Shown here one piece after another: positions 25,527-37,302 of a DNA stretch of 64,000 nt. A model generated the notes under the pieces. It saw only the letters and a program-made list of their open reading frames with translations, was not told the DNA's origin and did no database searches. The stretch spans positions 26,195,769-26,259,768 of the forward strand of contig OZ007579.1 of assembly GCA_963931925.1 (NCBI GenBank), in the 5' to 3' direction. This DNA comes from Onchidella celtica (Eukaryota > Mollusca > Gastropoda > Systellommatophora > Onchidiidae). Every line of letters starts with the position of its first letter. Within the stretch, counting starts at the first letter, position 1. Position numbers and translations under genes: made by a program.

Positions 25527-28212
25527 ATGGCGGACGGTGCTGTCGCTCGTAATTTCGCTACACGGAACGTCGCTTTTCTTCAGGATTTTTTGCGAAAACG
25601 AGGTGTAACAGTTAGCCAGAGGAGGAAGGATGAACTTATTATGCTTTGTGAAGAAGCAGACAAGTTGGGAATTGAGTTGGACCCAGATGGACTGTTCGAA
25701 AATAGAACGCAGACCATAATAGAGAAGCTGAAGGTTGAGGGCACAACTTTGACTATTCCAACCCTAATGGAAGCAACCCATAATTTTTCTGGAATGCCCA
25801 CTGTGTCAGTCTTTGACATATTTCAATATCTAAGTAAGGGGCACAGTTCTAATGAACTCAGGGATTACCATAACATGGAGGGGTATCATCTCTAGAGGGA
25901 TGGCTATGTCATAGATCTACAATGTGTTAAGTCCTACCCCCCACCTTATTCAGCTCTACTAGCAAAGGTTAAACCAAGAACAAATGCTAAAGATCCTGTG
26001 ACAGGGCTACCCTTCTATGTGATCTGGGTCCTATTATCATCAGCTGACAAAGACGAAAGGATCCTTTCAGCTTTCTGCTGTTGCAGAGGCGGGTAAGTTT
26101 CACATGCAGTTCTAGGGGCAAGAGAGCTTGAGCCTTCAAAGCAGCCATTCTCCCATAATTACTTATACACCTTATGTACAGTAAAAAAGTAAGTAAAAGA
26201 ACAGAAACAGTATATAAAAGTACACAAATGTATATAATTGAAGGACTGAAAACAATGGATGTGATTATTTAAAAGGAGCTTTAATGAAAAATCATTTTAA
26301 AAAGCAGAAAACAGTTGAGAAACATACAAGTTCAAGGTACAGTAGGAGACCTAGTTCAGAACACTGCCAGCAATTATTTAATCAATGGATTTTTAGTGAA
26401 CATTCTAGTAAATGAAAGCACAGGAAACAAAAAAGAACTTAGTTATAATTTATACATGTACATGTCACTCAAATCAAAGCAAAGAATTCAGTACTCTTTA
26501 TGAAATGCTTAAGTTTTATATTGCTGTCTTGATTTATCCCTACAGAATTGATGGCTTTTGTCGCCACGTCACAGCTGTGATCATTGAGTGTGAGAAGTTC
26601 CGTGATGACCCAACAAGAACAAGTTGCACATCTGAACCATGTGTTTGGAACAGACCCGGCAACTTGAGGAAGGAGCCTACTGACCCACTTGAAGTGGCCG
26701 ATCTGGACACTTCCTTAATAAATGAGGGGTAAATATTTTCTTCTTTCCATCTGTTTCGAAAGTTCATGAGAATAATCTCCAGTGGGTAACAGTTTGTCAA
26801 AATATATCTGACAATGGAATTTCTTGAAAAACAAACAGAAGACACACATATCTTTCTGTTTGGACATGTCTGTTTTTATCTGCCATACGTCTCTTTAAAG
26901 ATCTCCATGGTTGTATTGTCACAGGTACTACAGACTTCTATAAAATTATTTATGAGTCCATCATGTAGGCCTACCGATACCAGTTCCTATCCTTAGCATC
27001 AATTGTCATACATTTTCTAAGTCCCTTATGTTTAAGTTACAAAAAGCACCAAGGCAGTCATTTAAGATGAAAATAAGTTAATACATGTATGTTGAGAGAA
27101 TACAAGCCATAGTTTTATGATCAAAGGCAATCTATGTGATATAAAAATACAAGATGATGGCAATACTGTACTTTAAAGGCAACACTGTTAGTGTTAGTAA
27201 TTATGAGTATTTTCATTTTACATATATTGTGGATATTTCATCTCGCTTGTTGCACATTCTCTTCTTTTGCAGGAGCAAGCCTCAACCCCACAACAGGGAA
27301 GTGTTGTCTAGTGATAGACCAAGCTTAGTGGCCTTTTTTGAAGGGGTAAAAACTGTCCTGCCTGGAGCATGTAACCTGGACACTCAGTATGCCAGGGAAA
27401 AAGCAAGCCATATACCACCTCCTTTACAAGTTTTAACACCTTATGAAAAGTTACAAGCCTTTAAATTATCACATGTATGCAAAGACAGTAATTGTAAATG
27501 CAGCCATTATTTTGAACAGGATCTTAAATACGATGAAGCACAGCGTCATCATATTGAAAAAGCGACACTGGATCAAGCCTGCAACTCAAACTGGTTTGCA
27601 ATGCGGAAAAACATTCTGACCGCTTCTAAATTTAAAACAGTGTGCCATTCACAAAATTTGGAAAATACAGCAATACAACTAATGAAAGATAGTATGATTG
27701 GTAATAGCAATGTACCAGCACCCATCTATTATGGAAGATCAAATGAGAAGAAAGCTAGAAATTTGTTCCTTAGGACACATCAAATGAAGCATGCAAAGTG
27801 TAATATAGAAGAGAAAGGTGTTTGCTTCTCTGCAGAGGTCCCTTACTTAGCTTGCTCCCCTGATGGAATTGTACACTGTACAAAATGTGGAATTTTCCTC
27901 ATTGAAATTAAATGTTTGTGGAAATACAGAAAATTTCATCCCCGTATTGCAGGTAAAATGTCAGAACTTATTCAAGAAATCGATGATGGTTCCTTCATCA
28001 TCTATGAAAAACATGCATACAATTACCAAATTCAAGGTCAAATGGCGGTAACTGGTATTCACAAAGCATTTCTGATCATTTTCACTGACAAAGGTATTTT
28101 TCCTGTAAATGTGCCATTCAACAATACATTGTGGAATCAAACCTCTGAAAAACTCAAAGCATTTTATCATACGTTCTATTTTTCAGCACTAATGAGCTCT
28201 AACGACAGTTAA
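25527..28212 (+). pseudogene. YqaJ-family nuclease with SWIM finger, one premature stop
   Basis: Three exons with consensus borders, both junctions phase 2: 25527-26092 (GTAAGT follows), 26546-26728 (CTACAG before, GTAAAT after) and 27273-28212 (TTGCAG before). The joined frame is 563 codons. Residues 1-30 look SAP-like (AFLQDFLRKRG). C184-x-C186...C194-x-H196 across the first junction forms a SWIM-type zinc finger. The YqaJ nuclease core is in exon 3: W357/R361, TAS at 366, YGRSNE at 403-408, SPDG at 445-448 (Asp447), EIK at 461-463 and YQIQGQM at 501-507. This is a PD-(D/E)xK fold, probably acting on DNA ends during transposition. Codon 123 is TAG (25893-25895); the frame reads on normally after it, so a single substitution broke the gene. 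I chose ATG 25527 (MADG) over 25503 because it opens the exon's conserved part; both are in frame. Confidence 0.8.
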
Positions 28213-28385
28213 AGGTGGACGAAAAAAAATCTCAAGATAGACTTGTCCTTTTGACTATCAGACCTGTACTATTATTAAAATACCATGATGTTGTCTTTTC
28301 AACAAATGTGTGACATACTGAATATTCCTCAGTGTGAAAAACTGCTGATGAATGATTGTTTTGCTGCAAATGTAACAATGATTGT

Positions 28386-30856
28386 TTAATATGCTAGTCT
28401 GTTTTGCAGATTGCATAGCACAACAACTATTCTTGTGACTGAATAAAGATAAAATCTCATTTTTAGAGGTATTATGCCACTGAGAATTTTGAATGTCTTC
28501 ATTCTTCGTATGGCACGTTCAACATGTATACGAACACTTGCAATTTTGCGAGATCTTGTCACTGCTTTCAAGCTTAGGCACTTGCCATGGCTGAAAGCAG
28601 GTATATTTAATGTTGCCCTTTTTTCAAGTAGCAAATGTCTTATGTTAAATCCTCGATCGGCCATCACATCATCACCTTCTTCTATTTTATCCAGAATTCC
28701 ACAGATTTTTACAATAGCATGATCTGAGATGTTACCTGCATAAAGTTTTGAAACAAATGTAATTGCACCACTTGGCATTATGCCAATCAGTTGCTTAAAA
28801 GTATTTGCATGTTTGTAAGATGAGAATGTTGCTCTTTGTGCATGGGGCCTCAATGGCTTTTGAGTAAAATATTCTGCACAATCTATGATTACTCTTGTTT
28901 TGGGGAAGGATTGGAAGGAGTCTGGCATATTTTTTTCTTTAAGATCTCTTGAAGGCCAAACAATAAGCTCGGAAAAACACTCGTCTAGAAACCTAACCCA
29001 TGCAATGAATATTCGAGAAACATAGCTTTGCGAAATACCAAACTGATAGGCCAAATGTGTTACATCTATGCCTCTTCTTAGTCTTACCAGAGTCAACAGA
29101 AACTCTTCAAGGTGTGATAGCAGCTGTCTGTTAGTTTTTCTTTTCTTTTTCTCAACCTTTTTGTCCCCATCCCAAAGTTTAATATGAGAGGTGAAAGGCA
29201 AAATCCATGAATAAAGAAAATGAACAGTTGCAACAGTGGGTATACCAGTGTAATAAAAGCAGTTGGCATCATTATGTAGTATGTGATCTGTGAATTTGCA
29301 CCTTTGCAATTTTTTTAATTCAGCATCTGAAACTGAGATAGTGCTACCACAATTTTTACAGTTCAGGTCCTTGCTCTCAGCTGTACGTCTTTGTAATTTC
29401 CTTGTTGATTTCTTGACTGGTGAGATGTTAATGTTTCCACTGAACTCAGGCAGTTTGGGAATTACTGCTTCATAGGAATAGTCCAGTACAGTATCCTGTT
29501 CCTTCACCGTTTGGCTGCAGTCTTCTGAAATATAGAATATCTGACTTGATTGTTTGTCCATGCATTATTTGACCTTATTGTGTGTCACATTGAGTGTTGC
29601 ATCTCTTTTTCATGCACTGATCATAAGTGAAAAATAAAGTTGTATATTAATAGAACCACAGTTACTTTGCTCTGTGTTTGTTCTTCCCAGTTTAGAATTT
29701 CAGTCGCGTCAGCACAAATGAACACCCAAGACCAGGGGTGCAGGCAAACCAAACTGCAATGTAATGTAATTATTTTCTTCCCTTACCCTATTAGATTACT
29801 ACTACGCACTCAAATTCACTCTTAAGAAAGAAAAAGCCCTCAGAAATGCATGCAAAGTGGGAAGCCTGTAATCCCAATGCACGGTAGATCTAGTCGTGCT
29901 CAATTTTCTTCATCAAAATTTAAGCCTAACTTAGCATAATTCTTGGCATTTGATGTAAAGTTCTTTTTTATTACACTGCATGTCAATACAGATCTAGACT
30001 ATGTTATTGTACTTACCTCTCACACTTAAACAAGGTCTCTTGGGTGATGGTTCATCATTTCTGTCTATCATGCAAGATCTTTTGGTTGAAGTTTCATTTC
30101 GGCATTTCCGATGTGATCTGGGTTTATGTGGCCTGTCCACTTCGCATGCAGACACTGGATCATCAGAGCCCTCAACAAAATGCTGAAGTGAGAAACAATA
30201 ATATGCACCTTTTAATCTATTTTACATGCATGAACTGAGAAAAAAGCTGATTTTCCATTAACTGAACAACCAATTAAGACACTCTCTTAAGTGAAGTAGA
30301 GAGATTCACACTGGGTATTTATGCTATGTAATCTATGCAGTTAGGAGTTTCTTTAGTTTTGACTACTAGAGTTGCCCAGCCCCAGATAAAGTAAATCTAG
30401 AAAACGACGCCTAGTAAGTTAGCACTGGTATATATATATATAATAAGAATCAGCATCCACATACTGACAGTGGAAGCATATCAATCTCACGTTCAGCCTG
30501 ACTCTGCCCCTGTCCAGACTTAACACACACTGATTTAGATAGGCCTATCATGTCCTTACAGTAATGACCTGACCATGGTGGGGACAAATCACATCTGTGG
30601 GTACAAACATAACCTACTCTAGATTATAGATCCACTGTGTGATTATTACCTTAGAACAAACAAAGTGGTAGGCAGTGATCTTGTCAACATTGAGCTGGGT
30701 GTGTGGCCGATTGCAAAGACGAATCCATCTCAAACATCTCTCCTGTTGGGTTTTCAGTTGAGGAAATCGTTTGAAAGTGACTCCTTCCATGTGTGGTCGA
30801 TCTTTATACCGGCTGTCGCTGTTACAACAGCCGGACGAGCAGCGTTTAGTCGGCAT
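28386..30856 (-). CDS. THAP-domain DDE transposase (ISL2EU/IS5-like), apparently intact
   Basis: Three minus-strand exons: 30856-30650 (69 codons, GTAATA donor), 30182-30017 (TTCAG acceptor, GTAAGT donor) and 29524-28386 (TTTCAG acceptor); 503 residues with phases agreeing. Exon 1 holds most of a THAP finger (C6, C10/C11, RCLRWIRLC, VCSK); exon 2 supplies the H of the final C-x2-H (VCSK|HFV), which supports the splice. A Cys-rich patch is at about residues 180-213, an HTH segment (RRGIDVTHLAYQFGISQSYV) near 274-293, then the DDE catalytic core: D339 (VIIDCAE), D414 (VMADRGF) and E461 (HVERAIRRMK). It would bind the element's termini and cut the DNA. No stop or frameshift seen. Stop codons of this gene and the YqaJ gene are 173 bp apart, tail to tail. 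Confidence 0.85.
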
Positions 30857-31690
30857 TTTGACAGGACAGCAGAGCTTCGTGTGCTGTGTAGTCTACGAAA
30901 CAATGGCACACGCGAGTTGTTTGTCCCCCCTTCTAAAAATAGACTACCCGGTTTTCCAGCGGCTCGCTTAGTCGGAACAAATCTATTGGGTATCCCAGTA
31001 AACTGCAGAAATTACTCTAACGTCCCCTCCAGCAATAATTGAATAAATTTGACCCAGGTTGGATTTATCGGGGATAACATGCGTCTAACTCGTGGTTTAC
31101 TTTAAATCCGAGATCCTCTTATTAATTATTTCAATAGGACATGTGCATCAAAGTACAACGAAATTGGTACCATTATAAAGTAGAAATTTGCTGCTAAAAT
31201 TCTAACTGACTACTTATACCAGAAACCCGGTAATAGTTTTAATATAAATTTTCAAAGCTTCAGGACTAACAACATTCGACAATTTTGTGCGGGATACTTT
31301 CGTCCATTAATACGACGTATCTCCATTGATAACAAACGTTATCATGAGTACCTATTTTGTACCGATAGGGTATTGCCTACTCTCAACAATGAATTCGGGT
31401 TCCCGTCTTTCTGTCGGTGGATAACAACGAAGGAGCGAGTTGTAAGAAACTTAAAGCCATGATATAAGAGTTGGAAACCCGGTGGTCAACATTTCCAACT
31501 GACCAATCAAAATGCGCGCTTTTCACCGTGATGTGAATAACGGGTCCCGCGCTAGTATTACAAGGGAAATAATCCAATTAATGGTACTCGGCCAAGTGTC
31601 CATAAATTACTATGAGTGGCCGTCCCTCACTCACGCACTAGCGTTACCATGAAAGCACATTAAAAATAGAAAGTCGTTCATCCTCTCACA

Positions 31691-31702
31691 TTCTCCCCTG
31701 CT
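31691..31702 (-). promoter_or_regulatory. Polypurine tract
   Basis: AGCAGGGGAGAA on the minus strand directly abuts the 3' LTR (TGTGAGAGG), the expected plus-strand primer position. This fixes the element's orientation. Confidence 0.75.
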
Positions 31703-32297
31703 AAGTCACGTAGTCCCTTACGTGACACATACATGAATTCAAAGGTTTACAAAAGACCACTGAAGGTATAATCAAACTCTAAGGGGCTATGATACCATCA
31801 CTTAGGGTAGAACAATTGCAAATTACACACAGTGAACCGAAGTACAACAATGGCCCATCCTCTTTATAACTACTAACAGGTGGCGTGAACCGGCTAAGTT
31901 ACTACTGGCATCCTGAAGATGTACACAACAGTCTCAGCTCTGGCTGTAGTAAGTTACATCATACGGACAAAACAACAGGTCCCAGACCTGCAACGGTGGT
32001 CCCAGACCACTATCAGGGTTAACGTTGGATCGAACAGTACAAAAAAAGACAATATGCTATAAGGGCACTAGTGCAATGAAAAAGGTAAGGTCAACATAGG
32101 CATAAAAAGTAATTGTAACCAAGCTGTGGAGAAAGCTAACATGGGCATACTCTCTAACTTAAAATCTTGAGGCGGAGCTCCCTTGGATTCGGTGGTCTAT
32201 CATCTGGCCTGATGGAAGCTCGGGGAGTCTTGATGGGTGCGCTCCCCTGCTCTTTCTGCACTCACCGTCAATGTCTAATGTTAATCACTAACAAGAG
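31703..32297 (-). other. Internal 3' non-coding region of the LTR element
   Basis: No conserved domain on either strand. A plus-strand frame at 32167-32665 runs antisense to the proline-rich tail and is an artefact of GC content. Confidence 0.5.
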
Positions 32298-32675
32298 TCA
32301 GAGGTCCAATCTCTGGGGTTGTCTGTGTGGGCGGCTGGACCGTCGCACAGGAGGTAGGCGCTGGGAAGTTGTCATCCCAGGTTGAGGGTCCGGTCGGGCT
32401 GCAGGTGGCTGGAAAGGGTGGTGGGCTGGGAGTACCAGACACTGGTCGACGCAGGCTGTGGGGGCGGATGTTGCGGATACGTGTAGATTGCGGGATGAAA
32501 TACCCGCATCGGGTCCCTGTTGACTGCAGTGGGATGGGTGGTGTACACAGGACTGGGATACAGGTCCTGAATCTTGAGTTGATGTTGGAGGGCGTTGGTC
32601 TTCGTGGCTCCCTGGTTCCTATGGGGTGGGGCAGGGGTTGGCTGGCTGGCCGGGCTTCAAACTAAAATTTTCCAT
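32298..32675 (-). pseudogene. Remnant proline-rich frame, possibly pol C-terminus
   Basis: An ATG at 32675-32673 starts MENFSLKPGQPA. A TAG follows at codon 19, then the same frame stays open to a TGA at 32300-32298. The end, RRSSRPHRQPQRLDL, resembles the basic, proline-rich tail of Ty3/gypsy integrases. It sits about 40 bases after the primer-binding site, where gag should start. This fits an internal deletion that removed the coding region. The tail similarity is by eye only. Confidence 0.45.
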
Positions 32676-32713
32676 GGCTGGGTTTTCTACACTACAAACT
32701 AACCCTTCTGTGT

Positions 32714-32732
32714 ATCCCACTTCTTGACACCA
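32714..32732 (-). promoter_or_regulatory. Primer-binding site, tRNA-Leu-like
   Basis: On the minus strand TGGTGTCAAGAAGTGGGAT lies five bases after the 5' LTR. It begins TGG, as expected for pairing with a tRNA CCA end, and resembles the complement of a tRNA-Leu 3' end. The tRNA identity is from memory of such sites and was not searched. Confidence 0.7.
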
Positions 32733-32737
32733 GAAAA

Positions 32738-35287
32738 TGTTGGGTGAACTACGAGTGGCTAGTGTGGTTACTGCGTGGGTTCAATAGTAACTCCCTTAAG
32801 GATACACAGGATTAACAAACACGGGGTTCTGCTGGCAATCTTATTTATTCAAAAGCCTAACAAAGGTATCGCTACCAAAAGGCATAGGAAAAACCCTACC
32901 AAGAAAAAGAAGAAGAAGAAGAAAAAGATGCCCAACCAGCCATAAGCTGGAACAAGAGAAAAAGACAAAAATATGATTAGGATATAATGACAACATTAAT
33001 CAGGCAATCAATGGTGAACATACATAGTAATAGTATTAAGTATTAAATCAAACAACAACAACATAATATAATATTTAAGCAATAACCAACTGCATTATAT
33101 GTATGCATGGAATAAAATAGTGCTAAGGTTAATGAATAACAACTACAAGTGGCTATATCATATACACAAGGAGTTTCCTAGTACACTAGCAACATAAACT
33201 AATTAATGTACTAATCAAAGTATGAAGGACATAACAAATGAAGGGGCAAGAACACAATAGTTTCGCTCCACTGAGCCGGTGTACAACACATCCAGAGTGG
33301 CCATTCCATCTAATAACGCAGTGGCCAACATGGCCCACTGACCGTCCATAACACAGACGCTGCATCCCAATGCAGGCCATCCTCATAGGCCCACTCCCAT
33401 TATTAGTACTAACCCGCCCCAGGGCTATTGTATTGGTTACTTCCCTTCCCAATCGATACTGAAGGGTCATGCCCTTTGACCTTAGCCGCGGAGCTATGCC
33501 GCCAGGCTAACATGCGTATGACACACCACTAGATACATAAAGTAATGTGTACATTCCTTAAAATGAAACTGTCCTTCACACACTTACGAAACTCATAGAA
33601 GCATAATACACCTGGATAACTATAATACATGCACATGATATATATATATATGTCGGCGAGACTCATTGCAACATGTGTAGATTCACTGAAACATTGTTCA
33701 TCCACCGCCGCACATAGAACAATCCTGGGGCTCACCCATGTGAGGCCCAACTAATATTATACATCTCCAATACATGTAATTAATTACACATCTTAAACAC
33801 TAAACACGCAATCACAATCACACTGCTCTCTATAGCATAGTGGTACTGGCAAGGTACACAAATACCCGTAATACAATCAAGTGTATAGTGCCGCTCGCTG
33901 TAACATAAGCCATCCACATTAACATGTCAGGAAATCCTCATTGCCTACTACAACAAGGCAATGCTACACATACACTATATATATGCACACAAGCAAATCG
34001 TGATAGCTTGGTTAGCGAGCCATCATTATCATCTAGCACCGCAAACGTTAACTTTGACAATAAAGTCACAATATCAAGACACTGCACTGCACCGCGCATC
34101 TTACACGTCTAATGACAATGGCAATTACCGTTGAGCCGGACTCATAATAGTCTCTGTAGATCAGCATTCTCTACGCGGCATCCAAGAAAGGGGGGGGGGT
34201 GCGCAAATTAAAGCCACTTCTAATATAATAGTCTCCAACTTACCCAAAGTTTCTCCGGGTCCTGTGCTACCGCTTCATGCCTTATGGGGCGGGGTGGCGA
34301 TGGCAAGCGTCGGCAAGCCTCTGAGCTTCTACGAGCCCCGGTTGCTGGTCTGGGTTCACTGTGCTGTCGGCTCTTGTCTCTGCGTCTTTGATGGAGTGTG
34401 CTGACCACTCGAACTCGCATCTTATTTATGAGCCAGCGCGGACGTCCGAGAGAGCTATTACGCAGTCCAGTTTTGGACACGTGAAAGGCTCGGACATTGA
34501 GTCCAGCCGAACAACATAACCGGTTAGGGTCCTAACACAATCGAATTTACAGTACGGTTAAAAGGGTGCACACAAAAGTCAATTAGGTATCCCAGTAAAC
34601 TGCAGAAATTACTCTAACGTCCCCTCCAGCAATAATTGAATAAATTTGACCCAGGTTGGATTTATCGGGGATAACATGCGTCTAACTCGTGGTTTACTTT
34701 AAATCCGAGATCCTCTTATTAATTATTTCAATAGGACATGTGCATCAAAGTACAACGAAATTGGTACCATTATAAAGTAGAAATTTGCTGCTAAAATTCT
34801 AACTGACTACTTATACCAGAAACCCGGTAATAGTTTTAATATAAATTTTCAAAGCTTCAGGACTAACAACATTCGACAATTTTGTGCGGGATACTTTCGT
34901 CCATTAATACGACGTATCTCCATTGATAACAAACGTTATCATGAGTACCTATTTTGTACCGATAGGGTATTGCCTACTCTCAACAATGAATTCGGGTTCC
35001 CGTCTTTCTGTCGGTGGATAACAACGAAGGAGCGAGTTGTAAGAAACTTAAAGCCATGATATAAGAGTTGGAAGCCCGGTGGTCAACATTTCCAACTGAC
35101 CAATCAAAATGCGCGCTTTTCACCGTGATGTGAATAACGGGTCCCGCGCTAGTATTACAAGGGAAATAATCCAATTAATGGTACTCGGCCAAGTGTCCAT
35201 AAATTACTATGAGTGGCCGTCCCTCACTCACGCACTAGCGTTACCATGAAAGCACATTAAAAATAGAAAGTCGTTCACCCTCTCACA
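32738..35287 (-). repeat. 5' LTR of the non-autonomous element
   Basis: 2550 bp, TGTGAGAGG...CCCAACA on the minus strand. The U3 part has an inverted CCAAT motif (gaccaatcaaaa near 35098). AATAAA is at 32849-32844 close to the 3' end. It contains the intron-like segment 34243-32947. Minus-strand frames in the LTR (34480-34220, 33750-33529, 33470-33186) have no recognised domain and are shared by both LTRs only because the LTRs are near-identical. Confidence 0.9.
32947..34243 (-). other. Intron-like segment in 5' LTR
   Basis: On the minus strand it begins GTAAGTTGG after aaactttgg and ends ttgttCCAG before cttatggctgg: 1297 bp. The solo LTR at 20517-21773 joins aaactttgg directly to cttatggctgg. 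Precise GT-AG absence in a retro-copied relative is the signature of splicing. Confidence 0.8.
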
Positions 35288-36330
35288 TTAAGATTGTAAT
35301 GAAAAGTTTTATGCATTAAACATTCATCCTCAACTCTGGAGGAGTTCCATTTGAGTTACACTGTAAGGATATTACAAGGATGAGACTGTAGAAGCGCCCG
35401 TGAGCGGTAGGCTGCAGGGGGTAGCGCTCCCCCTGGAGAGTTATAGCCAAGACCCAGGTAGCGTAGCTATGTATTGTGTCTTGGTAGCGTAGCTATGTAT
35501 TGTGTCTTGGGTTATAGTCTTCTAGGTGGATGTTTTTATAGTAAATGCAGGGCTCGGTGATTAACACTCAGAACTTATAAAATTGCACCCGACTATAGCT
35601 GTGTAACTCTTATGGTAGGCTACTCCTTCAAGCAGCTCTATTTGGGAGCTTTTTTTGTGCCCCAAAAAAAAAAAAATCTAGATCAGAATCTATAGATCTA
35701 GATCTAGTCTAGGTCTATGTTGATATAGGATATAGACTGACAGGTCTTAATAACACAACAAAGACGTTTTAACTCAAGAGCAAATTTATTGTGTGCCGCA
35801 TGTCTCTGATTACAATAACAAAGGGGCGTCATTCCAGAACATAGAAACAAAAGAGTAATTACGTAATTCGTACTTCCTTAGTTTTGGGGTTTTATGTTAG
35901 CAATAATAATATGAATTAAATATTAAGATATATCAACAGTCTATATATTTTAACTAAAGCATTTTCAAAATTGAGGTGACTTTGCCCCATGTCAGTGTTT
36001 TAAATGATCGATCAGTATTATAATATAGATCTAGATCTAGACATCTAGATCTAGGCCTATTAGAATCACAATCACTGAATCCATCACATAAAATGACCTT
36101 GCCTAAGCCTAGATCAATGGGAAATCATAAATCTCAACATAATAGATCTAGTCTAGATCTAGACTCTAGATCTAGACTAAATCTAGATCAAGATCTAGTA
36201 GAGCTAATGGCAAGCGAGTTTTTTTTGTTTGTTTGCCTCTTCTCATTTTAAATTTAAGTAAAAACAAGATGAGTCAATATATATTCTAGATCTAGATCTA
36301 GATCTAGATCGAGTCTAGACTCAATTAGTC
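35288..36330. repeat. Region rich in agatct/tctaga motifs
   Basis: Repeated tagatctagatctag in many short blocks at 35680-35710, 36025-36060, 36145-36200 and 36285-36320. Direct copy of gtagctatgtattgtgtcttg at 35463 and 35488. No gene. Confidence 0.75.
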
Positions 36331-37302
36331 TAGTCTACTCCCTCGGTGAATGCCTTACGGTATAGAATCGTAGTCAAGTTCATGTCTTAATCTTGAACTG
36401 AAACCACAGAAGTGGGGGGGGGGGGGGGGCTCCAACTATTAATGTATAGATCTAAATATACTTGACCTAACCATTGTAAAGTACAGAAATCAAACTGGTG
36501 ATTTTTAACCATAATTAAGTTGCTCCACAGCCTAAAGTTCTCAGAAAGACAGCAGACGACGAGCGTGCAAGGGAAGGGAGTTCACCACAACATACTGTAA
36601 GCAGTAAAATTAAGTTTTAGGCCCTTGACAGACGAGCTGTAAAAAACGCAGCAGTAATTACTACGCAGTCGGGAGATACACTGTGCCAAATCAGTGCGGT
36701 CACACGAGCGACACGCACTAATCACAGTCCTGGCGTAGCAGATGTGTGTCGTTCACATTCTGCTACGCCGCGACACATCAGCGCATTGGTGAAGCACAGA
36801 ATTCAATGGACGCGGACAGACGAACTGCATTTACTGCCGGCGCATTTCTACAACAGCTGTGTTTTTTCCCTCTCGCCTCACTCCCCACGACAATATTTCC
36901 AGCGTTACCGTGTCGTCTATCACGAAACAGAGAATTTTATTTTGGAATAAAGAAAAGAAACATCATTTGGAACGACACAAGTGAAGAATATAAAAATATT
37001 TTTTTTTAAAATGATGATTGGATCGACAATAGTTTATCTGCGATTGGGCACGGGAAAAGTACAAAATATAGGTAATAGGCCTACATACGTGCGTAGAAGA
37101 AAGACAAAAGCACGTAGAAAGCTGGAATTTGCGCAGACTGTAAGGAAAAGATTGTTGCTAGAGTCTTCAGCAAGACATCGGGATAGGTCCACGGGGAATG
37201 TCGCAAATTTGATATCCAAAGAGGCGAATTTTAACATGAAAGCGTAACCCCGGTGAGGATTTCAGCGCACGAGATTTATGACCGCCAGCCGGCGACAACT
37301 AA

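Larger units (their letters stand above)
25449..30984. mobile_element. ISL2EU-type DNA transposon nested in the LTR
   Basis: 5536 bp. Left end AGTTCATTTCCGGCTAAGC; right end read inward AGATTTGTTCCGACTAAGC; similarity continues imperfectly for about 70 bp (shared ctatttttag.ag.ggg.acaa). Flanked by AT at 25447-25448 and 30985-30986, a two-base target duplication. It encodes two convergent genes: a YqaJ-type nuclease with SWIM finger (+) and a THAP-DDE transposase (-). That pairing is what I recall for ISL2EU (once called IS4EU) elements. The ends and both genes are all present, so it is a full-length copy. Confidence 0.85.
23602..31690 (-). repeat. 3' LTR, interrupted by ISL2EU element
   Basis: LTR sequence occupies 23602-25448 and 30985-31690. 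The interruption falls at the sequence that reads caattaggt in the other LTR. Removing 25449-30984 and one two-base duplication restores a length of 2551, against 2550 for the 5' LTR. Confidence 0.9.
23602..35287 (-). mobile_element. Non-autonomous LTR retrotransposon with 2.55-kb LTRs, split by a DNA transposon
   Basis: Minus-strand order: 5' LTR 35287-32738, primer-binding site 32732-32714, internal region of only 1047 bp (32737-31691), polypurine tract 31702-31691, 3' LTR 31690-23602 interrupted at 25449-30984. The LTRs are nearly identical, so the insertion is fairly recent. No gag, protease, RT or RNase H remains; only a short proline-rich C-terminal frame is left, so mobilisation would need another element's enzymes. 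Outer flanks are ataa (23598-23601) and ttaa (35288-35291), a four-base duplication with one mismatch; the related solo LTR has a perfect four-base TTAG. The Ty3/gypsy assignment is inference from the primer site and from the shape of the remaining tail. Confidence 0.85.

Noticed and set aside
28474..28722. Plus-strand frame in the ISL2EU element
   Set aside because: Antisense shadow of the DDE transposase exon 3.
32167..32665. Plus-strand Gly/Val-rich frames
   Set aside because: Antisense to the proline-rich remnant of the minus-strand LTR element; composition-driven.
33186..33750. Minus-strand frames repeated at 24017-24614
   Set aside because: They recur only because the two LTRs are nearly identical, and they fall within the intron-like segment.
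34220..34480. Basic 86-residue frame in the LTR (also 25085-25345; 21287-21517 in the solo LTR)
   Set aside because: Its C-terminus is not conserved between long and short LTR forms and no domain is seen; kept only as a note in the LTR entries.
36981..37247. Basic 88-residue frame at the Harbinger left end
   Set aside because: No domain; the start falls in subterminal repeat sequence shared with the MITE, and it is not preserved there.
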